The notes below the pieces were generated by a model that was not told where the DNA came from, searched no databases, and saw only the letters and a program-made list of their open reading frames with translations. Below, in pieces: positions 9,382 to 13,218 of a DNA stretch of 13,218 nucleotides. The translations under genes were made by a program, and so were the position numbers. The DNA lies in assembly GCA_020851915.1 (NCBI GenBank), contig JADZBT010000122.1, positions 1 through 13,218 of the forward strand, given 5' to 3'. The stretch's first letter is position 1. Every line of letters begins with the position of its first letter. The stretch is from Alphaproteobacteria bacterium (GTDB lineage Bacteria > Pseudomonadota > Alphaproteobacteria > Rickettsiales > RI-342).

Positions 9382-10611
9382 ATGAACGCACATACGATCA
9401 CAACGGACATCGCCATACTGGGCGGCGGCATGGTGGGCATGACGCTGGCGCTGGCGCTGGCGCAGCGCGGCATGCGCGTGACGGTGCTGGAGCGCACCTC
9501 CATGGAGCGCCAGATCGCGCCGGAATTCGACGGGCGGGTGAGTGCCATCGCGCACGGCTCGGCCAATATCTTCAAAGCGCTCGGTGTGTGGGAGGCGATG
9601 GCGTCCGACGCACAACCCATCCTCGACATCCGCGTGGTCGATGGTGAATCCCCGCTGTTCCTGCATTACGATCACCGTGCGGTGGGCGCGCCGCTGGGGC
9701 ATATCGTCGAGAACCGTGTCACCCGCGAGGCATTGCTCGCCGCCGCCGAGCAGCAGGAGCGCCTCACGATCATTGCGCCCGCGAATGTGGCGACGGTCAC
9801 CCGCGATGCGTTCCGTGCCACTCTATCGCTCGCCGATGGCCGCACCATTACCGCCGCGCTGCTGATAGCTGCCGACGGCAAACGCTCCTTCCTGCGCGCA
9901 CAGGCGGGCATTGGTGCGCTCGAATCCGATTATAAACAATCGGGCATCGTCTGCACGGTCGCGCATGAGCATCCGCATCACGGTGTCGCGGTAGAAAAAT
10001 TCCTGCCCGTCGGTCCGTTCGCGATGTTGCCGATGACCGGCAACCGCATGTCGCTGGTCTGGACGGAGCGCACCGATCTCGCCGCCGCCATACTGGCGCT
10101 TTCCGATGCGGAATTCCTGCAAGAGTTATCGCGCCGCTTCGGCGATTGGCTGGGCGCGCTGCGCGTAGCGGGGCCACGTTTTTCCTATCCGCTCGATTTC
10201 CTGCTGGCCGACCGCTATGTGGACACGCGCCTCGTGCTGGTGGGTGACGCCGCGCACGGCATGCACCCGATCGCGGGGCTGGGGGTGAACCTCGGCTTCC
10301 GTGACGTAGCGGTGCTGACCGACCTACTGGAGCAGCGTTTCCGCCTGGGGCTGGACCTCGGCGCAGCGGATGGTCTGGAAGCCTATGAACGCCTGCGCCG
10401 CTTCGACGTCACGCTGATGATGGGTGTGACGGACGGCCTCACCCGGCTATTCTCCAACGCCGTGCCTCCGGTGAAATGGGCGCGCCGGTTCGGGCTCGCC
10501 GCAGTCAACCAGCTTCCACCGCTCAAAAAGCTCTTCATGCGCCACGCGATGGGCATACTGGGCGACCTGCCCACGTTGATGCGCGATAGGGAATACGACA
10601 AAGCCGCTTAG
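9382..10611 (+). CDS. FAD-dependent ubiquinone-biosynthesis hydroxylase, UbiH/UbiF/VisC/COQ6 family
   Basis: A 409-residue flavoprotein monooxygenase that should hydroxylate the aromatic ring of a ubiquinone precursor using NAD(P)H and oxygen. The N-terminal Rossmann fold binds the ADP part of FAD: AILGGGMVGMTLALALAQRG (about 11-30) ending in VLER. A second motif, AADGKRSFLR, lies mid-protein. The FAD-ribityl motif GDAAHGMHPIAGLGVNLG starts at residue 288, and this extended form marks the UbiH/COQ6 group among flavin hydroxylases. Which ring position it acts on cannot be told from sequence, so no symbol is given. Upstream in-frame ATGs exist (9262, 9343, 9364), but that stretch is AT-rich and untypical; 9382 puts the conserved fold close to the N-terminus. 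Its stop codon overlaps that of the convergent Trm112-like gene. Confidence 0.92.
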   Translation: MNAHTITTDIAILGGGMVGMTLALALAQRGMRVTVLERTSMERQIAPEFDGRVSAIAHGSANIFKALGVWEAMASDAQPILDIRVVDGESPLFLHYDHRAVGAPLGHIVENRVTREALLAAAEQQERLTIIAPANVATVTRDAFRATLSLADGRTITAALLIAADGKRSFLRAQAGIGALESDYKQSGIVCTVAHEHPHHGVAVEKFLPVGPFAMLPMTGNRMSLVWTERTDLAAAILALSDAEFLQELSRRFGDWLGALRVAGPRFSYPLDFLLADRYVDTRLVLVGDAAHGMHPIAGLGVNLGFRDVAVLTDLLEQRFRLGLDLGAADGLEAYERLRRFDVTLMMGVTDGLTRLFSNAVPPVKWARRFGLAAVNQLPPLKKLFMRHAMGILGDLPTLMRDREYDKAA

Positions 10612-10802
10612 AGCTTCCGCGCCTCGTCGGCCAGCATGATGGGGATGCCGTCGCGGATGGGATAGGCGAGTCCTGCCTTCTTGCTGATGAGCTCCTGCGC
10701 CTCTTCGTCATACTGCAGCGGCCCCTTGGTGAGCGGGCAGACCAGCATGGAAAGCAGCTTCGGATCGACGGTATATTTGGTTTTGAGCATGGCGTGCATC
10801 AT
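10608..10802 (-). CDS. Trm112/YcaR (UPF0434) family small protein
   Basis: A 64-residue protein. It carries the family signature KLLSMLVCPLTKGPLQYD near residue 15-32, AQELISKKAGLAYPIRDGIPIML, and the DEARKL end. Eukaryotic and archaeal Trm112 proteins are small activating partners of tRNA, rRNA and release-factor methyltransferases. The bacterial members are much less well understood, and here only one cysteine of the potential metal site is present. Three in-frame ATGs lie close together (10802, 10799, 10790); the first is given, but the conserved part starts later, so any is possible. The stop codon (10608-10610) overlaps the UbiH-family stop (10609-10611) on the other strand, so the two genes converge with no gap and no visible terminator. 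Confidence 0.9.
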   Translation of the reverse strand: MMHAMLKTKYTVDPKLLSMLVCPLTKGPLQYDEEAQELISKKAGLAYPIRDGIPIMLADEARKL

Positions 10803-10852
10803 AGTGTTTCCGCCGCTCCGGACAAGAAATTTCGCTGTGTTTAACGAAACGC

Positions 10853-10880
10853 TTGCAAACCGAAAAACTTTCCCTATTAT
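10853..10880 (+). promoter_or_regulatory. Promoter of the tRNA-Gly gene
   Basis: A TTGCAA -35 box (10853-10858) and a TATTAT -10 box (10875-10880) are spaced by 16 bases. They match the sigma-70 consensus at 4/6 and 5/6 positions. The predicted start at about 10887 lies some 16 bases before the mature tRNA. Confidence 0.65.
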
Positions 10881-10902
10881 CCGTCACCACTTCACACGCC
10901 GA

Positions 10903-10977
10903 GCGGGCGTAGCTCAGGGGTAGAGCACAACCTTGCCAAGGTTGGGGTCGAGAGTTCAAATCTCTTCGCCCGCTCCA
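10903..10977 (+). tRNA. tRNA-Gly (anticodon GCC)
   Basis: The acceptor stem GCGGGCG (10903-10909) pairs fully with CGCCCGC (10967-10973), followed by discriminator T and an encoded CCA (10975-10977). The anticodon arm is CAACC-TTGCCAA-GGTTG with anticodon GCC. The D arm (GCTC...GAGC) and the T arm with GTTCAAATC are intact. It reads glycine codons GGC and GGU. Its 3' end marks the point where the sequence changes from GC-rich housekeeping DNA to lower-GC accessory DNA, as tRNA genes often do at genomic islands. Confidence 0.97.
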
Positions 10978-11005
10978 ATTTTTCAATGGGTTATCGAGTT
11001 AACGA

Positions 11006-11698
11006 ATGACCCCTAAATCCCCCAGTAAGCACATAGTAAGCGCCCAAGAAAAAGCGTCAAAAGCCCATTTTGATCCCCGTGAGATAATGATTCTGGAGGG
11101 CTTTACCGCCAAGTATAGAAAAGGTGATGTTGCCTGGCCCGAAGCCAGTCGCGAGAAATTCTCTCAGCTCCTGCAGGAAGCAGCTTGCGGATATTTGTGC
11201 CGAGATAAAAGGCCGTCTGAACAAAAAGAAATCCTTGAGGATCTGGCTAGATCTGCAGTCTGCTTAACCGAGAAGATGGAACCGGTCTTATTGTCTATCC
11301 CCTTGATTGAGGCGCTACGCGAGAATAGCCCCGATAGGGTATACCTTCAGGGTACGAGTCGTTTGAGAAGCTTGCTGGTGGATCTGCGATTACTCGTAGA
11401 GGCTGCTACCGCCGCCGCCAATAACATAAAGGTGAAGGCTGGACGACCAACTAGCGATGGTTCGTTGACGGCTACTGTTTTTAGTTTTGTACTTGCTTGG
11501 GAACTAGCTACTGGAAAACGCGCCTCTACAAATGTAGATAAAACAGGGGTGGTTCGTACAGGCCCGTTTGTTGATTTTGTCTGCCAGGCTATCGGCTTTC
11601 TGGATCCACAGTTTTTAAGGCGCCATGCTTCCGGTAAGACCATAGCTGATGAATTGCAAGTTATTCGAGAAACTCAAGCATCGCCGAACACACTGTAA
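11006..11698 (+). CDS. Hypothetical protein, first gene after tRNA-Gly
   Basis: I do not recognise this 230-residue protein. It has no signal peptide or membrane segment and is mixed-charge and probably largely helical. The N-terminal part is polar (KSPSKHIVSAQEKASKAHFD). A middle segment (about 118-140, SLLVDLRLLVEAATAAANN) looks like an amphipathic helix. The C-terminal half holds GRPTSDGSLTATVFSFVLAW, ATGKRAST and GPFVDFVCQAIGFLDP. From memory, this GRP...ATGR...GPFxxFV layout recurs in small accessory proteins near integrated elements in alphaproteobacteria, but I cannot name a family. The ORF begins 28 bases after the tRNA, with only a weak ribosome site (GAG), and its lower GC suggests it belongs to the island. 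It is intact, unlike several neighbours, which suggests recent selection or recent arrival. Confidence 0.72.
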   Translation: MTPKSPSKHIVSAQEKASKAHFDPREIMILEGFTAKYRKGDVAWPEASREKFSQLLQEAACGYLCRDKRPSEQKEILEDLARSAVCLTEKMEPVLLSIPLIEALRENSPDRVYLQGTSRLRSLLVDLRLLVEAATAAANNIKVKAGRPTSDGSLTATVFSFVLAWELATGKRASTNVDKTGVVRTGPFVDFVCQAIGFLDPQFLRRHASGKTIADELQVIRETQASPNTL

Positions 11699-11793
11699 TT
11701 TTATTCCCCTTAAAATCTCTAATTTAATTACATCCCGTCCGATTCTGTCCGTTGGTATTTTCCGTGCATCATAATGCAATTCGGTGATAGCCA

Positions 11794-11907
11794 ATGACCA
11801 AATATCTCATCCATCAAGAAGCTGCTGATTATCTGCGTCTCTCTCCATCCAGCGTAGCCAAATCATTGTTAAAATGGATGTCTGATTGGTTAAGCTTGCA
11901 TACATAA
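11794..11907 (+). pseudogene. Remnant of an excisionase/AlpA-like helix-turn-helix gene
   Basis: Thirty-seven codons beginning MTKYLIHQEAADYLRLSPS. This is the start of the MerR-like helix-turn-helix found in excisionases and AlpA-type regulators (usually ...EAADYLRLS...LAKSRLTGxGPxFxKxGRRVxYxxxDLDxW). After VAKS (about 11865) the family pattern stops, and the frame ends at 11905-11907 with no GRRVxY wing. Neither other forward frame restores it, so the 3' part is deleted rather than frameshifted. Excisionases assist excision of integrated elements, so this remnant supports a mobile past. Of the 278-base gap between the flanking genes, the rest holds three TCCG words and AT-rich DNA. Confidence 0.62.
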
Positions 11908-11976
11908 AAGTTTGGCATTACAAAAATATGCCACTGATAGTTGAGTTTAAACAAAATATAACAGGGAACTATTACA

Positions 11977-12762
11977 GTGGGACTAAATAAAAAATACCTT
12001 ATTCTCGGTGCAGCAATCATTGCTGTTGTAGGCGTAGCCTCTCTAAAAACATCTCCAAAAAACATTATTCTTAATACTAGCGAAGACTGCCTAAAGGGGC
12101 GCGACGCTGCGGTACTTACAGGTGGTGTCGTTGATACCATGAATAGTCCGCCTAAGCCCGGATGTCCGGGTTATGAGGAAGTGACAGAAGGTGATATTGG
12201 AACCTATAAATTAGGACCCTATACCTTTAAAATTCCTCGCGACTATCTCTGGCAGGGGAAATATCAAGAAGGGGAAGTAGATAGCGTTTATTTGCTTATA
12301 GAATATCCCAGCATGAAGCCTGCTATTAAGCAGTTCAGTGAACCGGGCTGGCAGAATGAAATGAATGTGTCTCTTCACTATAAGAATACATGCCCAGAAA
12401 CTCCATGTGAGAGATATGCACAAATTCATTATGAAACTAGCGCGCTAAACGATCACAATCCCACATTCAAGACTACAATAAGCGCCCCTGTCTTTGCTAA
12501 GGATTACGGCTTAAACCAGTATACATATTCGTTGGGTAAGCCAACTCAAGAACATGAGGTCTTCTTCTCAGGCGATAAAGCAAAGCCCGATATCTGGTAC
12601 ATCTGCCAATTGTCCGTTACTAGTCCAAGCTGTATGTCCGCCTACAAATTAAAAGAAGGGTTATGGGTAAGGACTAACTATGGACATCCTCTTTTAATAC
12701 ACCATGCGGATATTCAGAAAAATCTAAATGAGATGCTTAACAGCTTCATCAGGGAGAAGTAA
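11977..12762 (+). CDS. Membrane-anchored hypothetical protein, possible immunity-like partner
   Basis: The 261-residue product is not recognised by name. It starts at a GTG with AGGGA about nine bases upstream. Residues about 7-22 (YLILGAAIIAVVGVAS after two lysines) form one membrane segment, so the rest should face the periplasm. There are cysteines at 38, 63, 139 and 144 and two more near the C-terminus (ICQLSVTSPSC), suggesting disulphides. The segment YKLGPYTFKIPRDYLW followed by YLLIEYPSMKP recalls periplasmic proteins encoded beside secreted toxins in proteobacteria, a resemblance from memory only. The next gene starts two bases after its stop, so the pair is surely cotranscribed. GC content is lower than in the housekeeping region. 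An effector-immunity pair is one reading; a general envelope protein is another. Confidence 0.75.
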   Translation: MGLNKKYLILGAAIIAVVGVASLKTSPKNIILNTSEDCLKGRDAAVLTGGVVDTMNSPPKPGCPGYEEVTEGDIGTYKLGPYTFKIPRDYLWQGKYQEGEVDSVYLLIEYPSMKPAIKQFSEPGWQNEMNVSLHYKNTCPETPCERYAQIHYETSALNDHNPTFKTTISAPVFAKDYGLNQYTYSLGKPTQEHEVFFSGDKAKPDIWYICQLSVTSPSCMSAYKLKEGLWVRTNYGHPLLIHHADIQKNLNEMLNSFIREK

Positions 12763-12764
12763 AA

Positions 12765-13031
12765 ATGGCAATCAATTCTGGAGATTTGAACAATTTTGCG
12801 ACAGACATTTTTAACAATGTTCCTGGTGCAATTGATGCTTATTATGGTTACCTTGGCTCAAATGGCATCCCCTACGGCGAATTAGCAGGAGATGTAGCCG
12901 CAGAGTCGGGATTATTTGGCGCTGCTGCCAAAGCATTTTTTGAGCAGAATAACCTGATCGACCAGTTGCTTGTCTGGCGCTATGTACACAGCCGGAGCAA
13001 TCCCCTCATTCAGAGAGCTTTGCAGCAATAG
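12765..13031 (+). pseudogene. 5' fragment of an unknown gene, truncated at about 12947
   Basis: The frame has 88 codons, but only the first about 60 look native: MAINSGDLNNFATDIFNNVP, then GAIDAYYGYLGSNGIPYGELAG and an Ala-Gly-rich stretch ending KAFFEQNN. From about base 12947 the DNA is the antisense of a helicase gene, so LIDQLLVWRYVHS and the rest are shadow sequence. A good ribosome site (AGGGAG, eight bases upstream) and the two-base gap to the preceding gene show that the start is real. The intact gene was probably much longer. The function is unknown; the N-terminus has no signal peptide and is not a domain I can name. As partner of the upstream membrane protein it could be a secreted or effector protein, which is speculative. 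Confidence 0.6.
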
Positions 13032-13218
13032 CAATCCGACTAGTGTTTCGCCACTCCCAACATTAAGCTTGATGACAGTATCGGGTTGGTTCCTTTGATC
13101 AAACCAGTCTTTCATTACTTCGGTTTGAATATCGCGCGGGAACGAGAACGCCTTCCCGCGCCAAACGCAGAATCTATATGACGGTATCCGTGATGTGCTC
13201 GTTGTTATCTTGTCACGT
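12912..13218 (-). pseudogene. Fragment of a DEAD/DEAH-type helicase gene (inverted, both ends missing)
   Basis: On the minus strand the frame is open from the window edge: VWRGKAFSFPRDIQTEVMKD, then DWFDQR, DTVIKLNVGSGETLVGLLLL, QSSLNEGIAPAVYIAPD and KQLVDQV. This is the N-terminal nucleotide-binding part of a superfamily 2 helicase: an upstream FPRDIQ (Q-motif-like) element, Walker A, and motif Ia (YIAPDKQLVDQ). Homology appears to end at about 12947; the last residues to the stop at 12912 are read through the neighbouring gene. The Walker A lysine is replaced by glutamate (GSGET for GSGKT), which should abolish ATP binding, consistent with decay. The 5' end lies beyond the window. Motifs II-VI are absent. 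Confidence 0.65.

Larger units (their letters stand above)
10978..13218. mobile_element. Probable genomic island (left part), at tRNA-Gly
   Basis: From the 3' end of the tRNA to the window edge, GC content in hand-counted lines is about 40-48 percent, against roughly 60 percent or more upstream. The genes are unrecognised or broken: an excisionase-like remnant, a truncated gene and an inverted helicase fragment. No integrase gene and no second copy of the tRNA 3' end (the expected right attachment site) are in the window, so the island call rests on position, composition and the excisionase remnant. Confidence 0.5.

Noticed and set aside
10708..10986. 92-codon minus-strand frame with RRDLNSRPQPWQGCALPLSY
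   Set aside because: It is the well-known false protein from the antisense of a tRNA gene; it also overlaps the Trm112-like gene.
11829..12140. 103-codon minus-strand frame over the excisionase remnant and the start of the membrane protein gene
   Set aside because: It overlaps the well-started GTG gene on the plus strand and has no recognisable protein feature.
10978..13218. Right attachment site (repeat of the tRNA 3' end)
   Set aside because: No second copy of the T-arm and acceptor sequence is visible to the end of the window.

Overview
The window looks like chromosomal DNA of an alphaproteobacterium. The evidence is a CtrA-type cell-cycle regulator, an IalB-family periplasmic protein, a GTP cyclohydrolase II with an extra N-terminal domain, and GC-rich coding sequence over about the first 10.9 kb. 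The order or genus cannot be fixed from the sequence. Many short palindromic repeats sit between the genes.

Layout. Positions 1-3024 hold the last roughly 1000 codons of rpoC, followed by a strong terminator. A three-hairpin repeat separates it from a minus-strand pair: an OmpR-type regulator with a degenerate receiver domain, then an IalB-family secreted protein. ribA diverges from that pair. Converging on ribA are trmJ, cimA and rpmJ (minus strand), with palindromic elements in the gaps and one inside trmJ. ctrA (minus) is divergent from a UbiH/COQ6-family hydroxylase gene. That gene converges, with overlapping stop codons, on a small Trm112/YcaR-like gene. A tRNA-Gly(GCC) gene with its own promoter follows.

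Immediately after the tRNA the character changes: GC content falls to about 45 percent in hand-counted lines, the genes are unrecognised, and broken genes appear. This part holds a 230-residue protein of unknown function, a 37-codon remnant of an excisionase-like helix-turn-helix gene, a membrane-anchored protein of unknown function, and a gene two bases behind it that is cut after about 60 codons. At that cut the sequence joins an inverted fragment of a DEAD/DEAH-type helicase whose Walker A lysine has become glutamate. This is best read as the left end of a decayed genomic island at the tRNA gene. The last junction could also be an assembly chimera.

Most of the window is housekeeping: transcription (rpoC), translation and tRNA modification (rpmJ, trmJ, Trm112-like, tRNA-Gly), riboflavin (ribA), isoleucine by the citramalate route (cimA), ubiquinone (UbiH-like) and cell-cycle control (ctrA). 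I found no complete new system. The points most worth following are the repeat family that enters coding sequence, the possible two-gene accessory module at 11977-13031, and the helicase junction.
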